NCBI RefSeq assembly: GCF_018613655.1
Contig: NZ_JAGGPW010000012.1
Location: 1 to 63,321 of the forward strand
Source of the DNA: Planococcus sp. ISL-109
GTDB lineage: Bacteria; Bacillota; Bacilli; Bacillales_A; Planococcaceae
Reading direction: 5' to 3'
DNA: 63,321 bases
In this document: positions 55,509-63,321 of the stretch, one piece after another
Position numbering within the stretch: position 1 is the first letter of the stretch
Layout of the letters: each line of letters opens with the position of its first letter
The notes under the pieces: model-generated
What the model saw: the letters and a program-made list of their open reading frames with translations, nothing else
What the model was told of the DNA's origin: nothing
The model's database searches: none
Program-made: the position numbers and the translations under genes

Positions 55509-57117
55509 TGAAAGAAAAGTATGGTTTATCACTCGTCCAGAACGTGATCCGAAATTCCACGAGGATGCGTTGCGATCATTGCAGACAGCCACGAACAATT
55601 TCACTGTAAAATGGTCTGGGGAGCGTACCTTGCATAAACGCTACGAGGAAGTCCTGGCAAATGACGAACTGAAACGGCAAAACATCAGCAATGACGGTTC
55701 CGGCGGACGGACATGGGCCGCCATGCTCCGGACATTCAGCTATGTCTACATTGACGAGACGGGGACACTAAAGCCGACAAAAGCTGGATTGGCGCTATTA
55801 GCAGGTGTTAAAGTTCGTGAGAACGTGACCAAACAAATTTTAACTTTGCAAATTCCGAATGCCTACTTCTTAGACAGCGGATTCCGGCCGAAATTTGAAG
55901 AGGATTTTCAAATCCGGCCAGCACGTTTTCTGATTCGCTTAGTGAATCAGAAGGAATTGGATTATTACGTGACAAAAGAAGAGATTGTGTTCTTCGCGCT
56001 GACAGCTCATCAGGATAAAGACCTCTTCAGCGTGACACAGAAAATTAAGGAATTCCGGTCTGCTGATGCGCTAGCCAAAGAGGAAATGAAAAAGCAAATC
56101 GCAGCCGACTTTGAGCACCGGGAACGCTCTGATAAAGCAGCGCGTGACTTTGCGGCTGCCCACGGGGATGTTGCGCATACCTACATGATGCTGTGCGATT
56201 ACACCGAGCTGGCAGATTATCTTCGAGGAGATGCATTAAGAGTGCCGGCAGATAAGCAAGCACGCACGACGCAGAAACTGCTTGAACTGGATACGCGTTA
56301 CCCATTCAGCAAGCGCTACTTGATTTCAGCCGAACGTTTTGCTGAACATGCCGGGCTGGATGCAGACAGCTATAAAGCCAGTTCTTTCGGCTCGATTATA
56401 CCAGCATCGAATTCTGCTAAGAGTCTGCGCATGGTCCATCAGCTTTTAGCGAAATACCCGTTGATTCAGACAATGACTGAAGAGGAAATTACGGGGATTC
56501 TGAATCAAAAGCTGACAGAGAGAGAAGCTCAGAAGTATGCAGCGCTGTTAGCTGATCCTCAGTATTCAGCTTTGAATGAAGATTTTGTTGAGTCATATTT
56601 GAATGAAGAAAATGACCGGACTTTTGAAGATAAAACCGCAGAAGTTTTGAAGGCAATAGGCTTTGAAGTGGAACTGCGCCCGAAGTCAGTTGGAGAAGGT
56701 ATAATCACACAGATTGAAATCCTGATACATATAGATCAGGAAAATATCTGTATTATAGATGCAAAAATGTTTCGTCCCAAATTCCCTCTTGCAGCGCATT
56801 TGGCTTCTCATATGGGTTCCGAATATTTGCCAAACTACCAAGGCTATAAAGGAAAGAACATTTCTACGTTCGGTTATGTAACAGTAAGTGACTGGAGTGG
56901 TGAGCGCAACCTGAAGAAAATCACCGAAAAAGCCAATGTGACAATACCTGGAAGTAATATTCAAGGAGCTTTGATCACAGCAAATGCGCTTCTGGGTTTT
57001 CTGGATTACTGTCTCGATAACGAAATTGAAATTGAAGAAAGAAAACGTCTGTTCATGTCTTGTTTCACGAACAAGGGATATCGCACAGCTGCAGAAATGC
57101 TTCGCTCGGAAAATTAA
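55501..57117 (+). CDS. AlwI-family type II restriction endonuclease
   Basis: 538 residues from ATG 55501 (MSNERKVWFITRPERDP) with GGAGGAAG upstream. The N-terminal VWFITRPERDP...LHxALxxL and GGRTWAAMLRTFSYVY, and the later RPARFLIRLV, are hallmarks of the AlwI family (relatives recognise GGATC or similar and nick or cut downstream). The C-terminal half has a PD-(D/E)xK-like layout around FEDKTAEVLKAIGFEVELRP...ICIIDAKMF. GC is higher than in the MORC genes downstream. The cognate methylase is probably the C5 enzyme at 57770. Confidence 0.82.
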   Translation: MSNERKVWFITRPERDPKFHEDALRSLQTATNNFTVKWSGERTLHKRYEEVLANDELKRQNISNDGSGGRTWAAMLRTFSYVYIDETGTLKPTKAGLALLAGVKVRENVTKQILTLQIPNAYFLDSGFRPKFEEDFQIRPARFLIRLVNQKELDYYVTKEEIVFFALTAHQDKDLFSVTQKIKEFRSADALAKEEMKKQIAADFEHRERSDKAARDFAAAHGDVAHTYMMLCDYTELADYLRGDALRVPADKQARTTQKLLELDTRYPFSKRYLISAERFAEHAGLDADSYKASSFGSIIPASNSAKSLRMVHQLLAKYPLIQTMTEEEITGILNQKLTEREAQKYAALLADPQYSALNEDFVESYLNEENDRTFEDKTAEVLKAIGFEVELRPKSVGEGIITQIEILIHIDQENICIIDAKMFRPKFPLAAHLASHMGSEYLPNYQGYKGKNISTFGYVTVSDWSGERNLKKITEKANVTIPGSNIQGALITANALLGFLDYCLDNEIEIEERKRLFMSCFTNKGYRTAAEMLRSEN

Positions 57118-57130
57118 TAACCAAAAAAGC

Positions 57131-57178
57131 AAAAAGCCAAAGGGTTTCTTCTTCAGGAAGAATGCTCTTTGGCTTTTT
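57131..57178. terminator. Convergent terminator
   Basis: AAAAAGCCAAAG and CTTTGGCTTTTT form a stem between the convergent nuclease and vsr genes, overlapping the last codons of vsr. Confidence 0.8.
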
Positions 57179-57575
57179 GGATGAACTGGGCCAATTCCTC
57201 GGCTGTTTTTTCGAGATCCTCTTTCACCTGATGCTCCCAGATTCTTTTGATGAACCAGCCTTTTTCTTTGTAATATGCCGTTACTTCTAAATCACGCTCT
57301 TTATTTCTAGCAAGCTTCTTATTCCAGTAATTCTGATTACTTTTTGGCTGGTTTCCGTGAATTTCGCAGGCATGCCAAAAACAAGAATCGATAAAAATAA
57401 CAACCTTATATTTTTTAATAGAAATATCAGGCTTTCCAAATAGGGTCCGGTCATTTTTTCGGAACCGATAGCCTTTATTCCAAAGCAAACGGGAAACCTT
57501 ATTTTCCAGTTTCGACTGAGACCGAATGGCCTGCATGTTTTTTCGGCGCTGCTCTTTGGTGATTTTATCTGTCAT
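57153..57575 (-). CDS. vsr: Very short patch repair endonuclease
   Basis: A 140-residue Vsr protein, which nicks at T:G mismatches left by deamination of 5-methylcytosine. RRKNMQAIRSQSKLENKVSRLLWNKGYRFRKND, GKPDISIKKYKVVIFIDSCFWHACEIHG (Asp50 catalytic) and the FIKRIWEHQVKED end are typical. Length is normal. It accompanies the C5 methyltransferase that starts 194 bases away in the opposite direction. Confidence 0.93.
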   Translation of the reverse strand: MTDKITKEQRRKNMQAIRSQSKLENKVSRLLWNKGYRFRKNDRTLFGKPDISIKKYKVVIFIDSCFWHACEIHGNQPKSNQNYWNKKLARNKERDLEVTAYYKEKGWFIKRIWEHQVKEDLEKTAEELAQFIQKAKEHSS

Positions 57576-57769
57576 AGCCTATCCCTCGCTTGCTAGTACT
57601 ATTCCCCGTTAGATTAGGGATACACTAAACAGAACCAGGATTTAACTAGAATAAACTGACATAGAGGCTGGGGGCTGCTTTTTTTTCATTAATGTGTATA
57701 ATAAGAAGCATAGAGGTATGCAAGAACATACTTTCGTATAAAAAACGACCACTAAGGAGCGATTTTCAT

Positions 57770-58921
57770 ATGATATTTAAAAAAGGCGAACTTTTTAACG
57801 GTCCAGGTGGGCTAAGTTTGGCAGCAAAGAAAGCAAAGGTTATTCATCCGGAAACCGGAGAAGAGTTTCGAATTGAGCATCTTTGGTCAAACGATTACGA
57901 TGCTACAGCATGTGAAACTTTCCGATTAAATATATGCGAAAATCCAGACGATCCATCTGTACACTGGGGACCTGTGGAAGATTTGCCGATTGGCGACAAA
58001 TCCATTTTGGGTGATATTGATTGTTTTGCTTTCGGCTTTCCCTGCAACGACTTCAGTATTGTCGGCGAAACAAAGGGACTGGGCGGCACATTCGGGCCAT
58101 TATATACCTACGGGGTCCAAGTACTGAAGGATTATCAGCCGAAGTTTTTCGTAGCGGAAAACGTCGGGGGTCTTCAAAGTGCCAATGAAGGAAAAGCCTT
58201 CATTCAAATCCTGACGGAATTGGAAGACAGCGGATATAAGCTGACGCCTCATTTATATAAGTTCCAGGAATATGGTGTGCCGCAAGCAAGACACCGCATT
58301 ATCATTGTCGGCATTCGCAATGATCTTGCTGAAGAAGGAATTGAATTCAAAGTGCCGGCGCCGATTACGCTTGCATCAACTGAATACAAAACGGCCTCTG
58401 AAGCGATTTTAAATCCGCCTATTCCGGAAGATGCTCCGAACCATGATATGCCGAAACATACGGCCAAAGTAAAGGAAATGCTGAGCTATATACCTCCAGG
58501 CAGCAACGCATGGTATCCGGGGATTCCAGAACATTTGCAGCTCAAAGTAAAAGGCGCGCGAATGAGCTCGATTTATAAACGCTTAGACCCGGATCGTCCT
58601 GCATATACCGTAACCGGCAGTGGCGGCGGTGGAACGCATATGTATCACTGGGAAGATCTGCGCGCTCTGACAAACAGAGAAAGAGCCCGTTTGCAGACGT
58701 TTCCGGATGACTTTATATTTGCTGGAAGCAAAGAAGCTGTTCGTAAACAGATCGGAATGGCTGTACCTCCGCTTGGCGCACAAGTTGTATTTGAAGCTAT
58801 CTTAAAGTCATTTGCAGGAATAGAATATGATTATGTAGAACCGGCACCGAAGCTTCAGCTTGAAAATCTTCGAGGGAAAAAGAAAGTGGCTATCAAAGAA
58901 GTAGTAACAACTATAATTTAA
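57770..58921 (+). CDS. C5 cytosine DNA methyltransferase
   Basis: 383 residues from ATG 57770 with AAGGAG upstream. Motif I LFNGPGGLSLAAKKA, motif IV FPCNDFS (catalytic Cys92), motif VI ENV (130-132), motif VIII QARHRIIIVG (the Arg pair), motif IX RERARLQTFPDDF and motif X GMAVPP are present. The target-recognition part between VIII and IX is short. It should protect the site cut by the AlwI-like enzyme, though classic AlwI partners are adenine methylases, so the pairing is unusual. Confidence 0.93.
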   Translation: MIFKKGELFNGPGGLSLAAKKAKVIHPETGEEFRIEHLWSNDYDATACETFRLNICENPDDPSVHWGPVEDLPIGDKSILGDIDCFAFGFPCNDFSIVGETKGLGGTFGPLYTYGVQVLKDYQPKFFVAENVGGLQSANEGKAFIQILTELEDSGYKLTPHLYKFQEYGVPQARHRIIIVGIRNDLAEEGIEFKVPAPITLASTEYKTASEAILNPPIPEDAPNHDMPKHTAKVKEMLSYIPPGSNAWYPGIPEHLQLKVKGARMSSIYKRLDPDRPAYTVTGSGGGGTHMYHWEDLRALTNRERARLQTFPDDFIFAGSKEAVRKQIGMAVPPLGAQVVFEAILKSFAGIEYDYVEPAPKLQLENLRGKKKVAIKEVVTTII

Positions 58922-58945
58922 TAATAGAGAGTAATTCTCTTAAAA

Positions 58946-58976
58946 AGATGCAGAGATATGTCCTGCATCTTTTTTT
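58946..58976 (+). terminator. Terminator after the methyltransferase
   Basis: AAGATGCAG and CTGCATCTT arms followed by TTTTTTT. Confidence 0.88.
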
Positions 58977-59049
58977 ATTTATTCATACAAGTGATAAAAA
59001 TTACGAAATATATATAATCTTTAAATACAAGTGAAAAAAATAATGATAT

Positions 59050-59079
59050 ATAATTCATATATTTAAATATATGAATTAT
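59050..59079. promoter_or_regulatory. 30-bp perfect palindrome before the ATPase operon
   Basis: ATAATTCATATATTT and its exact complement cover 59050-59079 in an AT-rich promoter region 53 bases before the first gene of the operon. A repressor operator is likely. No small repressor gene is adjacent, so the first gene of the operon or a host protein may bind it. Confidence 0.65.
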
Positions 59080-59132
59080 GTAGTTTACATTTAAAAATAA
59101 ATATGATATTTTATTTAAAAGGGGTGATTATA

Positions 59133-59360
59133 ATGGATGAAAAAATGATGAAGTTTGAAAGAATAGCAGAAAAAAGAGTTTCTGATGTACTGAAAAAAAT
59201 GCAGTTGATTGGAAATTTAGCCAATAAAAACAACTACGAGTATACAGAAAAGCATGTAAAACAGATTATTGACTCACTAGAAAATGAATTAAAGGTGTTA
59301 AAGAACAAGTTTGCTGAAGAAAGCAGTGAAAAAACAACAGATTTTAAATTTAAAAAATAG
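59133..59360 (+). CDS. Small coiled-coil protein of the ATPase operon
   Basis: 75 residues from ATG 59133 (MDEKMMKFERIAEKRVSDVLKKM) behind AAGGGGTG. Almost entirely helical with heptad spacing; KNNYEYTEKHVKQIIDSLENELKVLKNKF resembles the helices of small subunits seen near DNA methylase and helicase defence genes. Twelve bases before the ATPase gene. Confidence 0.7.
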   Translation: MDEKMMKFERIAEKRVSDVLKKMQLIGNLANKNNYEYTEKHVKQIIDSLENELKVLKNKFAEESSEKTTDFKFKK

Positions 59361-59372
59361 GGGGGATTTATT

Positions 59373-61166
59373 ATGAGCGAAATCGGATGGGAGCTTCCTT
59401 CCACTAATGGAGGAAGAGAAGATGGATTAAACGATTCAGGCATTTCGTATTTTCAGGCAAACCCAGTTAAATCTCTTACCAGAGAAGTCATTCAAGATTC
59501 TCTTGATGCTCGAAAAAATACAGATAAGCCAGCGATAGTTGAATTCAAGAGAAAAGATTTAGATAGCTCAGCTATCCCGGGAATAGCTGAGCTAACAGAT
59601 ATTTTCGAAACAGCTACTCAGTACTATAAAGAAAGTTCTAACGACACCTATCTTTTCTTCAAAAAGGGTTACAATGCGTTGCAAAATAAAACTATCTCAG
59701 TTTTAGCAATTCGGGACCGAAATACAACAGGGCTAACAAAAGTAGGACAAACCACGGATAGCCACTTTCATCGGCTGACAAAAACTACTGGTGATACAGC
59801 AAAAACCGGAACTTCAAACGGATCTTTTGGTATTGGTAAACATGCTCCTTTTGCAGCATCGGTATTCCGTACAATGCTATATGGTACTTTAAATACAGAC
59901 AAAGAAATGAATAAAGGTTTTCAAGGAGTTATAAAAATTGCTAGTTATAACCGTGGAAATGAATTCCCAACACAAGGTACTGGTTTCTATGGACATAAAA
60001 AGGGCTTTTTACCGTTAACTGATTTATCTAAACTGGATTCTTTCTTTAGGAGAGAAGAGGGCGATTTTGGTACTGATAAGTTTATTCTTGGATTTGAGGA
60101 TAGAAAAGATTGGGAAGAAGTAGTAATAGAAGAGTCGGTCTTAAACTATATGTGGGCTATAATCAATGGTTCACTTGAGGTAGTTGTCGAAGAAACAATT
60201 ATAAATAGAGATACCTTAAAAGAAGTAGTGGAGAAAATTGCTGAATTTAATCCTGAAAGTACTTGTATGGAATTTTACTTAACCTTAACTTCTCCTGATG
60301 CTGTTATTATACCTAAGAAATTTCAGACTGAAGATGGCCAGGAAGAAACTATCAAATTATTTTTATTAAAAGGTAAAGGCTTTAATAACAAAGTTTCCTT
60401 AAATAGAGGAACAGGTATGAAAATTTATGAAAAAGGCCACTTTAGAACTCCTGAAGCCTTTGCCGGAACCCTTATTGTTGAAGGGGAAGAGCTTAACAAG
60501 GTAGTGCGAAAAATGGAACCGCCTACTCATGATGACTGGGAACCTGGTCTTTATAAAAAGAATCCAAAATATGCCAAAAAATTAAAGAAAGAAATTTACA
60601 GCTGGTTAAAAGACGAAGTAAACGCTATAACTCCAAAATATGAAAAAGATTCGCTTGAACTGCCAGGTCTAGAAGGCGTATTACCCAGTTTAAATCAAGA
60701 AGAAAATCCTGCTGAAGAAATCGACCTTACTTCTAATAGAGAAAAAATTAATTCTATCGAAATAGTCAGTAATTCAATGAATAAGCGTAATGTAAAGGCT
60801 AGAAAACGTAAAAAACGGATACCAAATCCACGTCCAAGCAAACCTCGAAAAGAACCTGCAAATAAAACTACAAAGGCAGAAATTAATAGGATGAGAGCCT
60901 TTTGTATAGATGAAAAAAGTGGGAAATATAGATTGGTGGTTAATCCAATAACTTCAGGAGAAGCCTTAATAGAGGTAAAGCTGATAGGTGAAAGTATTAC
61001 TGAACATGCCAAAATCTATAAGGCAATCGAAGATCAAACAGACAATAAAATTGAAATAAACGAGAATGTTTTGGGGCCTTTAAACTTAATTAAGGGTGAA
61101 AATAAGACGATTACAATTAGCTTAGACCAGGTTACTCGATATTCTCTGGAGGTGACGTCAAAATGA
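59373..61166 (+). CDS. GHKL ATPase, MORC/Hsp90-like
   Basis: A 597-residue protein with an N-terminal GHKL fold: motif N REVIQDSLDAR (38-47, Glu and Asp in place), motif G1 AIRDRNTTGL (112-121) and motif G2 GSFGIGKHAPFAAS (150-163). A linker and an S5-like region follow, then a Lys/Arg-rich stretch (about 465-505) and a C-terminal beta domain (about 520-597). The protein is like the MORC-type ATPases that Iyer, Abhiman and Aravind linked to restriction-modification islands. GGGGGGA upstream. It overlaps the next gene by four bases. Confidence 0.85.
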   Translation: MSEIGWELPSTNGGREDGLNDSGISYFQANPVKSLTREVIQDSLDARKNTDKPAIVEFKRKDLDSSAIPGIAELTDIFETATQYYKESSNDTYLFFKKGYNALQNKTISVLAIRDRNTTGLTKVGQTTDSHFHRLTKTTGDTAKTGTSNGSFGIGKHAPFAASVFRTMLYGTLNTDKEMNKGFQGVIKIASYNRGNEFPTQGTGFYGHKKGFLPLTDLSKLDSFFRREEGDFGTDKFILGFEDRKDWEEVVIEESVLNYMWAIINGSLEVVVEETIINRDTLKEVVEKIAEFNPESTCMEFYLTLTSPDAVIIPKKFQTEDGQEETIKLFLLKGKGFNNKVSLNRGTGMKIYEKGHFRTPEAFAGTLIVEGEELNKVVRKMEPPTHDDWEPGLYKKNPKYAKKLKKEIYSWLKDEVNAITPKYEKDSLELPGLEGVLPSLNQEENPAEEIDLTSNREKINSIEIVSNSMNKRNVKARKRKKRIPNPRPSKPRKEPANKTTKAEINRMRAFCIDEKSGKYRLVVNPITSGEALIEVKLIGESITEHAKIYKAIEDQTDNKIEINENVLGPLNLIKGENKTITISLDQVTRYSLEVTSK

Positions 61167-62047
61167 AGGTGAAAGCTAGAAACTTTCCTCATCCAGTTTT
61201 AAATCCTGTCAGTGATGATTTTCTAAAAGGCTCTTTTAAGGGGGAAATCATTGAGAAAATTCAAGAAAATGACATGTTGGAATTTAAGATTCATTTAGAT
61301 TTAAACAATCCAGACTTGCAGAATCTTATTCGAATGAAAAAAGCCAGTTTCAATATTCATTTCGAATGTATTTCGACAATGCAACGTTTTACGTTTTCAA
61401 AATCTGAACCTGACTTTAAAATTTCTATAGCTAAAGAACTTTTAAATAAAAAAGTAGATGTAAATTTTTTTATTTTAGCAGATCAGAATATTGAGAATTA
61501 CACAAATACAGATGCACACTCGGATTATACAGGTGTGAAATTTGGAATCCAAAAAGGAGATATCTTAGCATTCAGTGAGTCCCAAACAATTTATATTGAA
61601 AAACAGCCGATGTCAAATACGAATAGCATTTTTAAAGTCAGTAAAGCTACCGATCCTAAAGCGCCGTCTATAAGTATCAGTTTAAATGAGAATCAGATAG
61701 AGATTGCAATTCCGGAAGCGTCTTATGAAAAAGTAGGGCAGTTACAGGCGTACGGAGATGATTGCAATAAGGTTTTAATATCGATGCTGTATTTACCAGC
61801 ATTAATTGATACTTTATTTAATATTCAAGATATGGCACAAAACCAAGAATATGAACTAGAAGACATTGCCGGTCTAGATTGGTACAGAACTTTAGAAAAG
61901 AGACTGCAAAAGATGGGTTATAACATAGCGGAATTAAACTTATATGATATAACCCGCATTTCCTATGATCTGCTTAATTCTTCTCCAGAAGCTCCTTTAA
62001 TTTCGCTTGAAAATATCGTCTACAATAGGGAAGGGGATGAAGAGTAA
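61163..62047 (+). CDS. ATPase-operon protein, function unknown
   Basis: 294 residues: two beta-rich parts (MKVKARNFPHPVLNP...SFNIHFECISTMQRFTF... and IFKVSKATDPKAPSISISLNENQIEIAIPEASYEKVG) and a helical end (DWYRTLEKRLQKMGYNIAELNLYD). No catalytic motif visible. It starts in the ATGA stop-start overlap with the ATPase and ends in a TAATG overlap with the next gene, so the three are made in fixed proportion, probably as a complex. Confidence 0.7.
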   Translation: MKVKARNFPHPVLNPVSDDFLKGSFKGEIIEKIQENDMLEFKIHLDLNNPDLQNLIRMKKASFNIHFECISTMQRFTFSKSEPDFKISIAKELLNKKVDVNFFILADQNIENYTNTDAHSDYTGVKFGIQKGDILAFSESQTIYIEKQPMSNTNSIFKVSKATDPKAPSISISLNENQIEIAIPEASYEKVGQLQAYGDDCNKVLISMLYLPALIDTLFNIQDMAQNQEYELEDIAGLDWYRTLEKRLQKMGYNIAELNLYDITRISYDLLNSSPEAPLISLENIVYNREGDEE

Positions 62048-62826
62048 TGAATTATAGGATAATGAAAGAGGCAATACTAAATGATTTGAAAGAAAATATT
62101 ACAGAGAATATAGCTTTGTATAACTCATTTGTAAATGATGATTTTTTAAAAGAGTTACAAGTAGACGATAATCAACAAAACTCTAAATTAGAGGTATCTG
62201 ACCCTTTAAATAGAAGTAAAGAAGACTTAGAAAATGCAATAAGGCTGTATGAATACTTTGAAGAACTGCCATTGACCTTAGCGTCAGATGAAAAGTTTTG
62301 GGCGTACTTAACCCATACTTCATTTTGGGATTATATGTGTAAGAGATGGCCTGCAAGTGCAGCTGAAGGAAATGAAATTGAGTTTATTAAAACCCGTTAT
62401 TTCTTCAGTTCCACAAATAAAACATTTTATCGAAACGGCCTTTCTAGGCTATGGTGGTTTGTTCATTTGACTCATGATTCCACTAAAGAAGATCCTTATT
62501 ACTACACTCGCATTATCTTAAGTTATCAAGATTTAGCAAATCTGCTGATAGAAACAACCAGTCTTTCTCGGAATAAGACCGTTTTAAAAGCCATTCTAGA
62601 AGTTATTTCGAAGGTTGGAAACCTCGAAGAGCAAAATAAAATACAGAAGATAAAGAATAAAAGAGAGTTTCTGCGAGGAATAGCTAAATATATAAATCTT
62701 GTTGGCGGTGTTACTATATGGGATAGATTGAATGAAAAAGAGGCCCACGATAAAACATGGCATTATGTAGAATCTCAAATTGAATATATTAACGACGTCA
62801 AAGTTGAACAATATATTTCGAAATAA
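62047..62826 (+). CDS. DUF6339-like protein
   Basis: A 259-residue helical protein. AIRLYEYFEELPLTLASDEKFWAYLTHTSFWDYMCKRWP, followed by ...FIKTRYFF...NGLSRLWWFVHLTHD... is the pattern I associate with DUF6339, a family found beside methylases, Z1 helicases and GHKL ATPases. Role unknown. Last gene of the operon; a hairpin at 62906-62950 follows. Confidence 0.7.
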   Translation: MNYRIMKEAILNDLKENITENIALYNSFVNDDFLKELQVDDNQQNSKLEVSDPLNRSKEDLENAIRLYEYFEELPLTLASDEKFWAYLTHTSFWDYMCKRWPASAAEGNEIEFIKTRYFFSSTNKTFYRNGLSRLWWFVHLTHDSTKEDPYYYTRIILSYQDLANLLIETTSLSRNKTVLKAILEVISKVGNLEEQNKIQKIKNKREFLRGIAKYINLVGGVTIWDRLNEKEAHDKTWHYVESQIEYINDVKVEQYISK

Positions 62827-63064
62827 GCTTCTATAAAATACTAAAACTTATTTAAACGAGTTGAAAAATTAAAAAGTAAAAAATTCTCAAAAACGATGGT
62901 TTATAAGAGTCAGAGAAGAAGGCGTCATTTTCCTTCTTTGGCTCTTTTGCATTGTCCCATTACTTTTTTCAAAATCAATTTATCATAAATGTTGCTGCAC
63001 AATGATTTTGAAAAGAAGTGGGAAAGAAGAATGATAGGCTTCAAATTGGCAATGCATATAGCCA
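62827..63064. other. Gap after the defence operon
   Basis: No gene. A stem (AGAGAAGAAGG/CCTTCTTTGG-type, 62906-62950) probably ends the operon. A second inverted repeat (CAAAATCA/TGATTTTG with flanking CCCA.../...TGGG, 62957-63022) lies just before the IS21 left end and may be a second terminator. Confidence 0.55.
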
Positions 63065-63321
63065 TTTAATAGAACCACTTGTGCCACGTTTTAGAACCAC
63101 CCAGGACACAAAACAGAACCACTTGAGACACGAGAGAACCACTCCTATATAATGAGTTTGCGGAATATTCCGCAAATAAATTGCATAGGAGGTTTTTTAT
63201 GGTCAAATATCGGGAGATTCTCAGATTGGATTCTCAAGATGTGACGAAACGGGGAATCGCATCCAGCTGTAGGTGCTCGAGGAATACGATTACCGAGGTG
63301 CTGGAGAAGGCAAAAGAGAAA
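63065..63321 (+). mobile_element. IS21 left end and second copy of window start
   Basis: Three to four AGAACCAC repeats at 63071, 63092, 63115 and 63135 form the left terminal repeats. From 63148 the sequence equals bases 1-174 without a difference, including the promoter, palindrome and first 41 codons of istA. On a circular plasmid this is the same DNA read twice. Confidence 0.9.

Overview
The window looks like a circular conjugative plasmid of about 63.1 kb, linearised inside an IS21-family element: bases 1-174 recur exactly at 63148-63321, and both IS21 ends sit across that junction. GC is low to moderate, ribosome sites are strong AGGAGG types, and the gene families (AmaP/Asp23, YolD, YjcQ, Bacillus-type Fnr, MobP2-like relaxase, Gram-positive T4SS) point to Bacillales. 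A Planococcaceae-like host is my guess only.

Layout. 1-2480: IS21 element. 2500-4700: small zinc-finger gene, serine resolvase with a three-dyad res site, SHOCT membrane protein. 4700-6700: decayed IS3 and IS21 pieces, with a younger IS3/IS150-type element inside an IS21 remnant. 6750-8050: amaP-DUF2273-asp23 envelope stress operon on the minus strand. 8550-24490: accessory region cut into blocks by four dif-like (XerCD-type) sites. It holds two large copies and one fragmentary copy of a cluster of small uncharacterised proteins, a plasmid-borne oxygen-sensing Fnr regulator, a secreted LysM polysaccharide deacetylase, an SRPBCC protein, IS3 and IS30 wrecks, and an Xre plus membrane protein pair. 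24600-43700: minus-strand transfer region (YolD, ArdC-like, Toprim protein, MobP2 relaxase, VirB4, VirB6/TrbL, VirD4, cell-wall hydrolase, VirB2-like pilin). 43720-49000: MITE-like element, Xre regulators, ParA/ParB-type partition genes flanked by iteron-like repeats, replication initiator. 49100-53500: degenerate tyrosine recombinase, frameshifted ISL3 element, small genes. 53590-62830: defence island with an AlwI-like restriction enzyme, Vsr endonuclease, C5 methyltransferase and a coupled four-gene operon built around a GHKL (MORC/Hsp90-like) ATPase and a DUF6339-like protein.

Two systems deserve attention. (1) The small-protein clusters at about 9980-13180 and 19670-23330. Each is preceded by a near-perfect Fnr box (TGTGA-N6-TCACA) with the same spacing to a -10 element. 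Each is made of repeating modules: a distantly DUF1259-like protein, a 120-131 aa partner, and 42-61 aa peptides sharing a YEEYIxGYKxYK motif. Fnr itself lies between the two copies, and pieces of its gene are scattered among them. This suggests an anaerobically induced, amplifying system of unknown function. (2) The restriction island that couples AlwI-type cutting, C5 methylation, mismatch repair and a MORC-like ATPase operon without an evident helicase. The dif-like site modules and the resolvase half-sites beside them suggest how the accessory region was assembled.
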